Assembly (NCBI RefSeq): GCF_036227265.1
Contig: NZ_CP109446.1
Location: 62,001 to 126,000 of the forward strand
Direction of reading: 5' to 3'
DNA: 64,000 nt
Source of the DNA: Streptomyces sp. NBC_01476
GTDB taxonomy: Bacteria; Actinomycetota; Actinomycetes; Streptomycetales; Streptomycetaceae
This document shows positions 45,101-51,148 of the stretch, in pieces (positions within the stretch are counted from its first letter, which is position 1; each line of letters begins with the position of its first letter). The position numbers were made by a program, and so were the translations under genes. The notes below the pieces were generated by a model. That model worked only from the letters and a program-made list of their open reading frames with translations, made no database searches and had not been told where the DNA came from.

Positions 45101-47192
45101 GTTCAACCCGCGTCCGCAGACCGGCCTGTCCATGCCGACCGATCTGCGGGCCCTGCCCAAGCTACCGGGCGACGCGACCGTCCAGGGTGTGGTGCTCGAC
45201 GACGCGCTCCCGGCCGCCCGGCGGCTGATGGCCCAGGTCTTCGGGCGCGGCGAGGATCCCACCAAGTTCCGCAGCAGCCTGGCCCTGTCGAACCTGATGC
45301 TGCGCACCCAGCTGACCAACGTACTCGGGCGGGTGGGTCCCAACGAGCGGGTGAAACTGGCCGGGCACATCTTCCAGCCCGGCCGCTCGGGGCACGGCGT
45401 GGAGCTGTACCTGCGCAGTGTCGCCTACCACCTCGAAGTGCTCGGCGAGGTGGGCGGCACCGGTGCCGGCCGCTACATCAAGCACCAGAGCGGCACGAGT
45501 GTCTCGGCCTCCACCGACCACTGGCGGGGCGCCCTGGGTGGCAGCGGCAACGACATCGGCGGTCCGCTGCCGCACCACCCGCAGGACACCGGTTCTGGCT
45601 CCACCCCCCAGAACCGGACGACCGCCGCCTCGCACGGTGCGGCGGGCACCGCCAACTACCGGCGGGAGCAGCACGTCAAGGAGCAGGGCCCGACCTACCT
45701 GGTGCGGGTGCGCGTCCAGGTGCACCTGGACGCGGAGGACCACCGCAAGCACATCTTCGTCTCCGACAGCCGGGGCCGCTCCTGGACCAGCGATCCGGTC
45801 AACGGCGAGATGTACGTGGAGATGTCGCGGGACGAGGTGGAGATCATGCGCGCCGGGATCGGCCGGCAGACCCGGATCATGCGGGAGGAGCGGCGTGGCT
45901 GGCGGATGGCGGCCGAACGCACCCCGGTCGACCTCGCACCGCTGATCCTGGATGCCGCAGCCGCGCCCGGCGCGAGCGCGGGCCGCGCCGACATCGCGGT
46001 CAGCCGGGCCCTTGCCGACCAGGTCAGGAACGACTGGGGGCGCGGGATCTCGCTGACCGTGGACCGTGACCGGCTCGCGCTGGGCACCCGCCGGGCGGCC
46101 CTCGACTGGGCCGTACAGACCCTGCGCGCCGATCACGCGGTGGTGCGCGAGTTGAACCCGGACGCCCCGCCGCCGCCCGAACTCGCACGGTTCGAAGGGG
46201 AGCTGGCCGAGTTGCCTGCGACCTCCCGGCCCGGCGCCGCACGTCTGCTGGGGGACGACGGCACCGACGCCGTCGTCCAGGCGGTCCAGGACTATCACCG
46301 CACCCGGCCGGACGTGCCGGAAGACGCGCAGGTGCCGCTTCCGACGGAACTCGTCTTCGCCGCGCTGGACCCGGTCCGGCTGACCGGCAACATCGCCCAC
46401 AACCTCGAAGCCCTGGTCCGGCTGCACCTCCCGGGCGACGGCTCGGACGGTCCGGTCGACCGGTGGATCGGCCCGGACGGCCAGGAGCGTTCCGGCAACC
46501 CGCTGCACCGCCGCACCGCGGCCGGCACCGTCACCACCGTCGGCACGGACGTCCGCCCGGCGGCCGGCGGTTCTCTGCGGCCCCTGCCGCTGACGGACCG
46601 TTCCGCCGTCAACAAGCCGGCCGAGTTCATCCAGATGTCCGACCGGTCGCGCAGTGGCGGCTCCTACGTCCGCCGGCTGACCGAGAGCCTGGCGGCGGGC
46701 TCCTCCGAGGGACGGTCGGGCAACGACAGCAAGGGCGTCCGCGCGGATCGCGCCGAGGCAGGCCAACCGCCGTACCACGTGGCGTACTTCGGGCATCAGG
46801 AGAAGACGCTCAGCAGCGAGGAGGCCCACTGGCTGAGGAAGAGCGCCGACCACTTCGCCGCGGAACTCGACCAGCGCGCCGCCGAGGGCAGGTCCACCCA
46901 CGTCACGGTGGGGTTCACCGGCTACGGCCACGGCGGCGTGCGCGCCGTCGACCAGGCCAGGCGGACCGGTCTGGAACGGGCCACGGCCGTACGCGACGCG
47001 TGGGAGCGGCATCTGGAGCAGCTTTTCCGGGACCGGGGGCTGTCCTTCCCGCCGCCCGGCTACGTCCGGGGCCGGACCACCGGCCGGGCGGTCCCGGAGG
47101 GCACCGCTCCCGACGGGACGCAGCGGCCCGGTGACGACCGGTACACGGCCATCGAGATCCTCTTCACCGACCCCGCCCCGGCCGCCACCTGA
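36120..47192 (+). CDS. Giant multidomain protein: WXG100-like N-terminus, Pro/Glu repeats, beta-rich repeats, OmpA-like C-terminus
   Basis: About 3690 residues. Residues 1-230 are helical, with ALVGALGELQNEIARVANSV, a W-x-x-x motif (GKWSRDYVEAMKTF) like WXG100/type VII secretion substrates, and two hydrophobic stretches (AQVVQFLVEWAITLILAIF and a second near 160). A Gly-rich part follows, then from about 880 to 1340 Pro/Glu tandem repeats, and from about 1730 to 3290 recurring beta-rich segments with Gly/Ser/Thr. The last 140 residues resemble an OmpA C-terminal peptidoglycan-binding fold (HVTVGFTGYGHGG, RRTGLERATAVRDAWERHL, YTAIEILF). I chose GTG 36120 because GGAGAAGG lies 5 bases before it; ATG 36105 or GTG 36102 are alternatives. 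There is no Sec signal peptide. I infer a surface or type VII-exported protein, perhaps a polymorphic-toxin relative, but see no known toxin domain. It is monocistronic, with a terminator directly after. Confidence 0.85.
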   Translation: MAVDPFIDGVVVALTGMHVPRAKASAIRAAVEQPNAALVGALGELQNEIARVANSVGGAVDGKWSRDYVEAMKTFASGDGADAIKNLKDTAANMADFGHESAYQVDYMNRMIIAQVVQFLVEWAITLILAIFNPIEALVEQSFLRALYRVIMRSTILRVIALIAEHMALNIGLGAAMDVLVRWSLANDGERTSHGGDFLRQAVGFGAVQGALSPFIPFLGGAFAKAVGSGIGRNTAKDLFKNISRDLKTPPPGGKGSFGPGGPVGRDAAGDLLTVGGKGAGRDGDHVLPPPRGPRDTGPGGGPGGPGGTRFDDFGPGGVGGVGGRGFGDFGEFGPGPGPGFARDVADLTGRLVDGTAFSGISGATRDTFREAVGEVFARDLRGLDADTARGIGEHWAETFLAGMGRKNLARDLDHALSTLPREYQGVRRALSTGVAGTVGTDWGRKFAFHGAMVSVSAAQQNLAEGFYNLATTGRFTTSVETGIAGAGAHLVGHALHVNASAIGAGLKSTAFTLKNLTFTSGGLAPEHLNTAPPSATPAPGPGPDGKTGTLGTGFGTGFTGGGGSGGEDLPPYTESPSGVPVSGLGKNTFDLLAPDHTHTNTHTNGNGVDGFEGAGGGVRLPTTDSSDLHVPSPPPVVRDTGGHVPAGGEGGEGGGGRQVPAPPLDPGRHSELVHGVNSELARLGHPGPHVDADTVRAHYEQLPPHRLTEPLKHQAFHIAGTIANHGDPLLLRGGSTDTTPTPQDGNPTGEGTSTSDLSHPEHNQQQDQQEQDQQQEQEQGQPLGTGTDVPPPLIPQSQSQPTPQGTGDTRTSPPPAPTAGKQTSTGSSEASGDGRSRGDGLPQDPLHAEGTTPPPVRTTGHDEETAIPEHTDPATVELSPRPLPTVQQTDDTTAPPPAAPTITETDTTSKAHPDTESAPEPEPTRQLPKDQPPAPGPERKDSVSDDKAPLPEDDKTPTAEQENPTAGRKDPTAEQESEGTGQTTTHPSPRTLPTVQQTDDTTAPPPAAPTITETDTTLRTQSDAESEPKPEPQQQPKPEPLTPTEPKGPAAEKKDSVSDDKTPTPEEESAAPERKPEVTEEDTGLTGVHPSPNPLPTIQQNDEVAAPPPVIPTITITEAEPNLTTESEPEPETKPEPEPEPNPTQQAPEIKPLPPASEQKTPTTTDDKTPAPERKDPVVEEKDPAPEQKPELPKDDDTTPPPPAIPTITVTDTTLETLDPEPKPDPRGLRAGTLAPPPEKKDATPAEEEAPAQEKKPEVTEEDTDPTVVQPSPNPLPTIQQNDEVAAHPPVIPTITITEAEPNPTTESEPEPEPEPEPEPNPTQQAPEIKPLPLGPEHQAVSPEDKVSAPEQRDEQQPTPQPPLRPLAPAQRDAWAHRLDELAQSTPNLAKAPDGFPPSRVAAWQNYLIAYNTRQAVVDGRLPETVRVESDQELAAAQHSLERWGLGDPQALVEDYRSRQIPAPEPLHTTSDLSAPQQKRSAPPAKLPTFMVTPPDGRQPHALDLPPELEPEPYTPPVPMTVSDRILAELTGIAPTIPQRVPTPPAPEPHPHRSFQPQSLLSTDMTPSKPIEERRDPLRDPSHQPPHDPLHHPAQDQDHLTPKFPHEEEPVPAETGLPPAEQMQRLRSIGVPKAGLPHLPEVVQTLRDLADELGHTVSEQDWAQLPHRLLANYPFLLREGAGQDGLLIPLGKVEALVTLDLDAPQPVRNPGGSVTRPDEVPGDPDGPEHVATGTVNATYATGAHVQREGGSTSATRGAVSAKWGIGLPNTQAHVLAVGAGVSGTANVSGRSTSHTADSERGHVEDNRDGATLTSWEPTWTVRLRPPGDLNWRERKVATSDDERLLLWVPKSYLEQPPAEQVLATGTQVVRNRLPQHYFASGLTGLPTLFDHIVREMQQGGVTMEPGSKARLTLVDRLWNLGSFLDKSVNSDTGYVFRLPGEDGGMIASIAVHSTRVQPGSEPRVGATSAKSHIENVRTAIDGTSGDHSLSHSSTLTPVNAELDVTPFPLKDPDAGIGLSLSLSSTWGTGDSSGAGRTGLWVMVPRYSGPTAGYWATFSHHVVISLRSDGADQLRYTPSVTGHALLRLPEPEAFKHHFPVDRASLREPLPTETSVTYRNDALTSQPSAEQLKPRPLPAHMDDGKPYRGVGMGLVEVPEETSQSLYEGIAAELQKFGFLLPDGQRNPLGGTTWRDLDSALDSRIDNEDLLRKFLDDGLGVHHDRLHQDGLPLVLHRRRGFAGMEFDVDTARITLTARRTGPNEFLDSAQDYHVTNLAMGMDTASSGVTGSHSVSLNFRVKSVFRQLLGGAGGFNLGAGRNASDSVFYLNNRPELMEYGTGDVLRVKVTSSYTATIEFQHSGLSGHIKPGRRDPEPVVVPNQPAVVRVLPLGDGAQGFRAGSKPFTPAKVLDQAVIFHLDTTGMRQELGRLLADLDGPKGRAARVMDSVTASLRAHLKEAANGSLFTDQPFDSGLFRDTHAAVDVRAKLGRSDFMGASTNSFVQGVIKLWLAQATTSTTSSHGLTWAQADVTVGGHNAADTISGSGGVDMTHHWGHSESESYGVQGAREMIQLSFSHVYLYRARTDFEISRLSEKRGKLLWTSRDIAEGAVREREMMYLLPEHEALALYATEDLPVSDIQLKSAIERWMADELVLPGNTVAGMLAQHRTDLEARHHPVPDYLTKAAKALADRHNTPDANDPTRLTVWKQKTRNAFHRAFPEDGFALDPHANPLASLPLPEYFRRQDPGGNLLGHANVVSIDHDGRRSTADLIRDAVDQAAPGLLTRRPDLWNNSGRHLGRLQSAVDSLQSLFARGRDDAAYEDLLSANGAEFYLTNQVGWFLTDVVKVTVKAELLPGIEVIDERPQAGLEVYGHHYVNASRNTSREGGQSFTALKGGAGRANGGGSGSLAFGTTRHRGVTHAQSAVSEQTVYSWNNLFEARVPHRFTITATRVDMPNRPINELAVSTFRYLRGLGAVRTVVSEGSTLLHLPKGIAEFNPRPQTGLSMPTDLRALPKLPGDATVQGVVLDDALPAARRLMAQVFGRGEDPTKFRSSLALSNLMLRTQLTNVLGRVGPNERVKLAGHIFQPGRSGHGVELYLRSVAYHLEVLGEVGGTGAGRYIKHQSGTSVSASTDHWRGALGGSGNDIGGPLPHHPQDTGSGSTPQNRTTAASHGAAGTANYRREQHVKEQGPTYLVRVRVQVHLDAEDHRKHIFVSDSRGRSWTSDPVNGEMYVEMSRDEVEIMRAGIGRQTRIMREERRGWRMAAERTPVDLAPLILDAAAAPGASAGRADIAVSRALADQVRNDWGRGISLTVDRDRLALGTRRAALDWAVQTLRADHAVVRELNPDAPPPPELARFEGELAELPATSRPGAARLLGDDGTDAVVQAVQDYHRTRPDVPEDAQVPLPTELVFAALDPVRLTGNIAHNLEALVRLHLPGDGSDGPVDRWIGPDGQERSGNPLHRRTAAGTVTTVGTDVRPAAGGSLRPLPLTDRSAVNKPAEFIQMSDRSRSGGSYVRRLTESLAAGSSEGRSGNDSKGVRADRAEAGQPPYHVAYFGHQEKTLSSEEAHWLRKSADHFAAELDQRAAEGRSTHVTVGFTGYGHGGVRAVDQARRTGLERATAVRDAWERHLEQLFRDRGLSFPPPGYVRGRTTGRAVPEGTAPDGTQRPGDDRYTAIEILFTDPAPAAT
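38761..40130 (+). repeat. Tandem Pro/Glu-rich repeats inside the giant gene
   Basis: Units contain a core like LPTVQQTDDTTAPPPAAPTI or LPTIQQNDEVAAPPPVIPTI followed by acidic Pro-Glu stretches and Lys-Asp spacers. Cores 1 and 2 start near 38781 and 39108 (327 bases apart, about one mismatch over 65 bases). Units 39346-39585 and 39889-40122 (543 bases apart) are nearly identical. A degenerate core lies near 39709. The repeats keep frame and look recently duplicated. Confidence 0.85.
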
Positions 47193-47193
47193 C

Positions 47194-47234
47194 CGGACGG
47201 GCCCGGCGGGGCGATGCCCTGCCGGGCCCGTCCG
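47194..47234 (+). terminator. Terminator of the giant gene
   Basis: A perfect 14-base inverted repeat (CGGACGGGCCCGGC and its complement at 47221-47234) with a 13-base loop begins 2 bases after the stop codon. Confidence 0.85.
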
Positions 47235-47379
47235 AGGGTGGCGCCCTCCCGTTGTGGCACGGCCGCTGGACCGGACAGGTGGACGGCCTTCGGCGGCGGT
47301 GTGTTCCGCCGCGGTGCCGGGCCGGCGGAACCGATGATGCGCGAGGAAGCACGATCGGAGATGAGAGGCTGGCGCGCGC

Positions 47380-47826
47380 ATGGACGGTTTTCCGGCTCCG
47401 GATGAGGGGCTGCTCGTCGCACTGTTCCTGACCGTACGTGACGTGGAGCGGTCACGGCGCTTCTACAGCGAGGTGCTCGGCGGGGAAGTGGTGCTGGCCG
47501 AGAACCCCTGCACCGTCAAGCTCGCCAACAGCTGGATCATCATGAACCCGGGCGGCGGCCCGACACCAGACAAACCCGACGTGACCCTGGCTCCGCCCGA
47601 CGATCCACGTACCACCTCCGCCTTCATGAACCTGCGGGTCGCCGACATCGACGCCTGCTATGCGGAATGGACCGCGAAAGGAGCCGAGTTCCTCACCCCG
47701 CCGATCGACCGGGAGGCCGAAATCCGCTGCTACCTCCGCGATCCTGACGGCTATCTGATCGAGGTGGGCCAGGCCACCGGGATGCTGCGGGGGGTCTTCG
47801 CCCGCACCGGCCGGGCCTCCGGGTGA
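47380..47826 (+). CDS. VOC-family (glyoxalase/bleomycin-resistance-like) protein
   Basis: 148 residues with two beta-alpha-beta-beta-beta units: ALFLTVRDVERSRRFYSEVL in the first and MNLRVADIDACYAEWTAKGA then YLRDPDGYLIEV in the second. The Glu of LIEV and acidic/His positions could bind metal, though the first-half metal His is not evident. Members range from lyases to dioxygenases and antibiotic-binding resistance proteins; no specific role can be given. It has its own transcript after the giant gene's terminator and is convergent with an SDR gene. Confidence 0.88.
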   Translation: MDGFPAPDEGLLVALFLTVRDVERSRRFYSEVLGGEVVLAENPCTVKLANSWIIMNPGGGPTPDKPDVTLAPPDDPRTTSAFMNLRVADIDACYAEWTAKGAEFLTPPIDREAEIRCYLRDPDGYLIEVGQATGMLRGVFARTGRASG

Positions 47827-47979
47827 TGTCTCTGCCGGGCTTCGGGGCGCCGGGGTCTGTGCCGGGGGGCGAGGTCGTCGTGGGTACCCGCGTCTTCCGA
47901 TCGCCCGGCGGGCGGCGCCCGCTGCCCGCACGCCCGCACGCCTGCCGCCCGCCGTTCGCTGCCCGCCGACGATGGCGTG

Positions 47980-48858
47980 TCACGCCGTCGTGACCGACGG
48001 TCCGTGATCAGGTGGCGGTGGCTCCGAGGAGTCGGCGTCGGTCCCGGCGGCGGTGGCCTGTTGGGGTTCCACCTGGGCGAGGCGGTCGCGCAGGGCTGTG
48101 GTGACCGCCTGGTACGAGTCGCTGCCCAGTACCAGCCGCAGCGGAGCGGGCTGCTGCGCCGCACTGTCGATGATGCGGGCTGCGATCTTCGCCGGGTCAC
48201 CGCGGAGCGGGACGGGGGCTTCCTTGAACTGGCGGACGAACGCGGCCGGCGTCCCGTCGTAAGCGGGCAGCGGCTCCCCGAGCCGCAGGCTGCCGCCGGC
48301 GAACGCGGTGGACGCGCCGCCCGGCTCGACCAGCGTGATCTCGATGCCGAACGGGGCGACCTCCTGGGCCAGCGCCTCCATGAAGCCCTCGATGCCCCAC
48401 TTGCCGGCGTGGTAGAGCGAGGCGCCCGCGTGTGCCGCGAGACCGGCGACGGAGGAGAGCTGGATCAGACGCCCGCCGCCCTGGGCGCGCAGGTGGGGCA
48501 GCGCCGCCCGGGCCGTCTGGATCGAACCGAGCAGGTTGGTGGCGATCTGGTGCTGGACCTGCTCGTCGGTGAGTTCCTCGGCCGCGCCGAAGAGGCCGTA
48601 GCCGGCGTTGCTGACCACCACGTCCACGCGGCCGAGGTCGGCGAAGGCGGCGTCCACGACCTCGCGGATCCTTGGCAGGTCGGTGACATCGAGGTGGCCG
48701 AGCCAGAAGCGGTCGCCGTACCGGGCCCGGAGGTCATCGGCCGAGCCCTTCCGCCGGACCGTGCCGGCGACCCGGTCGCCGCGTGCGAGAAGCTGCTGGG
48801 TCAGTTCCCGCCCGAAGCCGCTGCTGACTCCGGTGATGAACCATGTGCGCGTTGTCAT
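47980..48858 (-). CDS. SDR-family oxidoreductase
   Basis: 292 residues. TRTWFITGVSSGFGRELTQQ gives the Gly-rich motif (TGxxxGxG), then LDVTD, SNAGYG (in place of NNAG), LSSVAG with the catalytic Ser, and YHAGK as Tyr-x-x-x-Lys. The C-terminus RLVLGSDSYQAVTTALRDRL matches the broken SDR tail at 11367-11650, so both belong to one subfamily. The open frame runs 223 codons further upstream but overlaps the divergent regulator; the ATG directly before the Rossmann motif was chosen. It is divergent from the MmyB-type regulator, which probably controls it. Confidence 0.93.
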   Translation of the reverse strand: MTTRTWFITGVSSGFGRELTQQLLARGDRVAGTVRRKGSADDLRARYGDRFWLGHLDVTDLPRIREVVDAAFADLGRVDVVVSNAGYGLFGAAEELTDEQVQHQIATNLLGSIQTARAALPHLRAQGGGRLIQLSSVAGLAAHAGASLYHAGKWGIEGFMEALAQEVAPFGIEITLVEPGGASTAFAGGSLRLGEPLPAYDGTPAAFVRQFKEAPVPLRGDPAKIAARIIDSAAQQPAPLRLVLGSDSYQAVTTALRDRLAQVEPQQATAAGTDADSSEPPPPDHGPSVTTA

Positions 48859-48960
48859 ACTCCCGATCCTGGCGAGGAGGCGGGCGGCCCGGCAGCTCCT
48901 GGTGTTCCTGGTAGTAGGAGGGATACCCACCTGACCGCCGCCGGGTCGTAGCGTTGCCCC

Positions 48961-49776
48961 ATGGACAACGACCTCGGGGATTTCCTGCGCGCGCGGCGAG
49001 AGCTGGTCACGCCCGCGGAAGTGGGCCTGCCGCCAGGGAACGGCCTGCGCCGGGTGCCCGGCCTGCGCCGCGAGGAGGTCGCCATGCTCGCCGGGATCAG
49101 CGCCGAGTACTACGTACGCCTCGAACAGGGCCGCGACCGCAGCCCCTCGGCCCAGGTGATCGACGCGATCGCCGGGGTGCTCCAGCTGGACGCGGAGGGC
49201 ACCGCGTACCTGATGGCGCTGGCCGGCCCGAGAACGCAGCGTCGCCCCGCCCGGCGCGAAGAGCGCGTGCCTGCGGGTCTCGGCCTGCTGCTCGCCACAG
49301 TCAACGTGCCCGCCATCGTCTTCAACAAGTACAGCGACGTGCTGGCCGCCAATCCGCTGGCCCGGATGCTCTCGCCGGGCATGATGCCGGGCGTGAACCG
49401 GCTCAGGGCGCTGTTCACCGACCCGGCGGCCCAGGGCCACCATCCCGACTGGGAGCGGTACACGGCCATCGCGGTGGCCCACCTGCGCGCCCAGATCGGC
49501 ACCCGGACCGAGGACGAGCGCCTGCACGCGCTGATCGGTGAGCTGTCACTCAAGAGCGACAGATTCCGCCGGCTGTGGGCCCGTCACGACGTACGCACGG
49601 CCCGCGCCGGCAACTTCCTGATCCACCATCCGCGGGTCGGCGACCTGGAGTTGCTGATCGAGAAGTTCTCCGTCGTCGGCGCCGACGGCCTGGAAGCCCT
49701 CTTCCTCCACGCCGCACCCGATTCCCCCTCCGCCAAGGCCCTGGCGACACTGGCGTCGCTGGCCCCAGCCGACTAG
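48961..49776 (+). CDS. XRE-family regulator with MmyB-like ligand domain
   Basis: 271 residues. The helix-turn-helix has the hallmark RVPGLRREEVAMLAGISAEY and YVRLEQGRDRSPSAQVIDAI (about 30-70). The C-terminal PAS-like MmyB domain has VPAIVFNKYSDVLAANPLAR and WARHDVRTARAGNF. In Streptomyces such regulators commonly sit divergent to an SDR gene, as here (102-base gap), and appear to sense a small molecule, possibly a fatty acid. Confidence 0.95.
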   Translation: MDNDLGDFLRARRELVTPAEVGLPPGNGLRRVPGLRREEVAMLAGISAEYYVRLEQGRDRSPSAQVIDAIAGVLQLDAEGTAYLMALAGPRTQRRPARREERVPAGLGLLLATVNVPAIVFNKYSDVLAANPLARMLSPGMMPGVNRLRALFTDPAAQGHHPDWERYTAIAVAHLRAQIGTRTEDERLHALIGELSLKSDRFRRLWARHDVRTARAGNFLIHHPRVGDLELLIEKFSVVGADGLEALFLHAAPDSPSAKALATLASLAPAD

Positions 49777-49932
49777 GTCTACCGATCACGGGACCCTGCT
49801 GACGGGTTGCCGGTGCTTGATCATGGCGAAGGCCGCCGGTGCGGTGGAGTTGTCCGGAGGCGCACCATACGGGGATCTTGGTGAACCAACAGGCGGCCGG
49901 CCGTTCCGCGGGAGGGCGAGCGCGAGGGAGCG

Positions 49933-50649
49933 TCACCAGGGCAGTTCGGTGTCTCCGTCGAAGAATCGACCGGTGGGGCCATCGACGGGGAGCCTGCTGA
50001 GCCTTACCAGGCGGCTCGCGGCTTGCTCGGGCGTGTACTCGGCCCGGCCGTAGCTCATGCGGGTTCCGACTGTCCCCGGCGAAGCGGCGTTGACGAGGAT
50101 GCCGTCGTTGGCTGTCTCGGCGGCGAGGACCCGTGTGAACTGGTTGAGGGCAGCCTTGGAGATCCGGTACGCGGGGCTGTTGGCCGCCTCGGTCAGAGCG
50201 AGGCTCCCCATATGGCTGCTCACATTGGTGATCCGGCCGTAGCCGCCCCGGCGCATCAGCGGCACCGCCCGCGAGGAACAGCGCACGGCGCCCAGCAGAT
50301 TGGTGTCGAGCGTGGCCTGGAACACTTCGATGTCGGGCTGGGAAGGCACGGCGCCCCTGTCGATCGCGATACCGGCGTTGTTGACGAGGATGTCGAGCCG
50401 TCCGTGCGTCTGTTCGACGTCGGCGAAGAGCCGGAAGACGCTCGCCGGGTCCGTGACGTCCAGCTCAGCACCCGTCACTGGCAGGCCGGTACCGACCAGT
50501 TCCGCGGCTGCCTTCTCCGCGGCGGCGTGGCGGCGGGCGGTGAGGAAGACGTGGACGTCACCGCCTTGGGCGAGTTGCCGGGCGATGGCGAGTCCGAGGC
50601 CCCGGCCGGCTCCGGTGACGACGGCGACGCGAGGGGGTGAGGTGCGCAC
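49933..50649 (-). CDS. Short-chain dehydrogenase/reductase (SDR)
   Basis: 238 residues. VAVVTGAGRGLGLAIARQL, NNAGIAID, NVSSHMGS with the catalytic Ser and YRISK with Tyr and Lys are intact; the tail RFFDGDTELPW is like that of the plus-strand SDR at 10574-11311 (carbonyl-reductase-like subgroup). Start is GTG. It is divergent from the lanthipeptide micro-ORFs with a 214-base gap, so a link to that locus is possible but unproven. Confidence 0.92.
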   Translation of the reverse strand: MRTSPPRVAVVTGAGRGLGLAIARQLAQGGDVHVFLTARRHAAAEKAAAELVGTGLPVTGAELDVTDPASVFRLFADVEQTHGRLDILVNNAGIAIDRGAVPSQPDIEVFQATLDTNLLGAVRCSSRAVPLMRRGGYGRITNVSSHMGSLALTEAANSPAYRISKAALNQFTRVLAAETANDGILVNAASPGTVGTRMSYGRAEYTPEQAASRLVRLSRLPVDGPTGRFFDGDTELPW

Positions 50650-50863
50650 CCGGACATGCGATCAGACGCGGGGGTGTTCGTCCAGACCGGCGCTGCCGGA
50701 GCGCATCTCCTGCTCGCCGGGCGGTTCGCGGGCCGCGGCTGTCTCATCGGGGGCGTGCCTTACGGCAGTTGAGGGTTTTCCCCAATGCTCCCCCGCTGCT
50801 TCCCGGGCAGTGTGGACGGGTCGGACGCCAGGGCCGACCGGAACGACGGAGGGGAGATCCACG

Positions 50864-50965
50864 ATGGAGTTCGAACCCGGCATGCCGCAGGTGCCGCCCG
50901 CGCCCGGTGGGCGTGGCCGCCCTGCCCGCACCGTGAGCGGCTCCCTTCTCGGGGGGCCGCGGTGA
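50864..50965 (+). CDS. Micro-ORF 1 (33 residues) heading the decarboxylase-exporter operon
   Basis: Begins ATG with a strong GGAGGGGAG site 8 bases upstream and reads MEFEPGMPQVPPAPGGRGRP, ending GSLLGGPR. It has no cysteine and only two Ser and one Thr, so it is not a typical lanthipeptide precursor. Its stop overlaps the next start (GTGA). I recognise no family. It could be a regulatory leader peptide or a small structural protein; the coupling into the operon is the main support. Confidence 0.5.
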   Translation: MEFEPGMPQVPPAPGGRGRPARTVSGSLLGGPR

Positions 50966-51147
50966 ACAAGACGGCGTACACCGCGGACGGAGTGGTCCTG
51001 CTCCCCTTCCGCGCGCGTCTGTCGGCTCAGCCCGCCCGAGCGGGTCGGGGAGTCCGGCGTGAACCGGCGTATGACACGGCTGACGCGGCCGGCCCGGCCG
51101 CCGAGCACGTGGACGAGCCCGGCGTACGGACTTCGGGGAAGGACTGA
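50962..51147 (+). CDS. Micro-ORF 2 (61 residues), coupled upstream of the decarboxylase
   Basis: Starts GTG inside the previous stop (GTGA) and ends 1 base before the decarboxylase start. The product opens MNKTAYTADGVVLLPFRARL and ends in a hydrophilic Ala/Glu/Asp-rich tail; it has no Cys. No family recognised. Tight packing on both sides supports real translation and a role tied to the decarboxylase or exporter. The frame is open further upstream (to ATG 50785), but a GTG start fits the overlap. Confidence 0.5.
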   Translation: MNKTAYTADGVVLLPFRARLSAQPARAGRGVRREPAYDTADAAGPAAEHVDEPGVRTSGKD

Positions 51148-51148
51148 C

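Noticed and set aside
49777..49932. Possible transposase remnant in the convergent gap after the MmyB-type regulator
   Set aside because: A few protein-like residues on the minus strand, but too short and without terminal repeats or a recognisable DDE motif.
50785..50961. Upstream extension of micro-ORF 2 from an ATG at 50785
   Set aside because: No ribosome site and it would run through micro-ORF 1, whose GTGA overlap with the shorter start is better supported.
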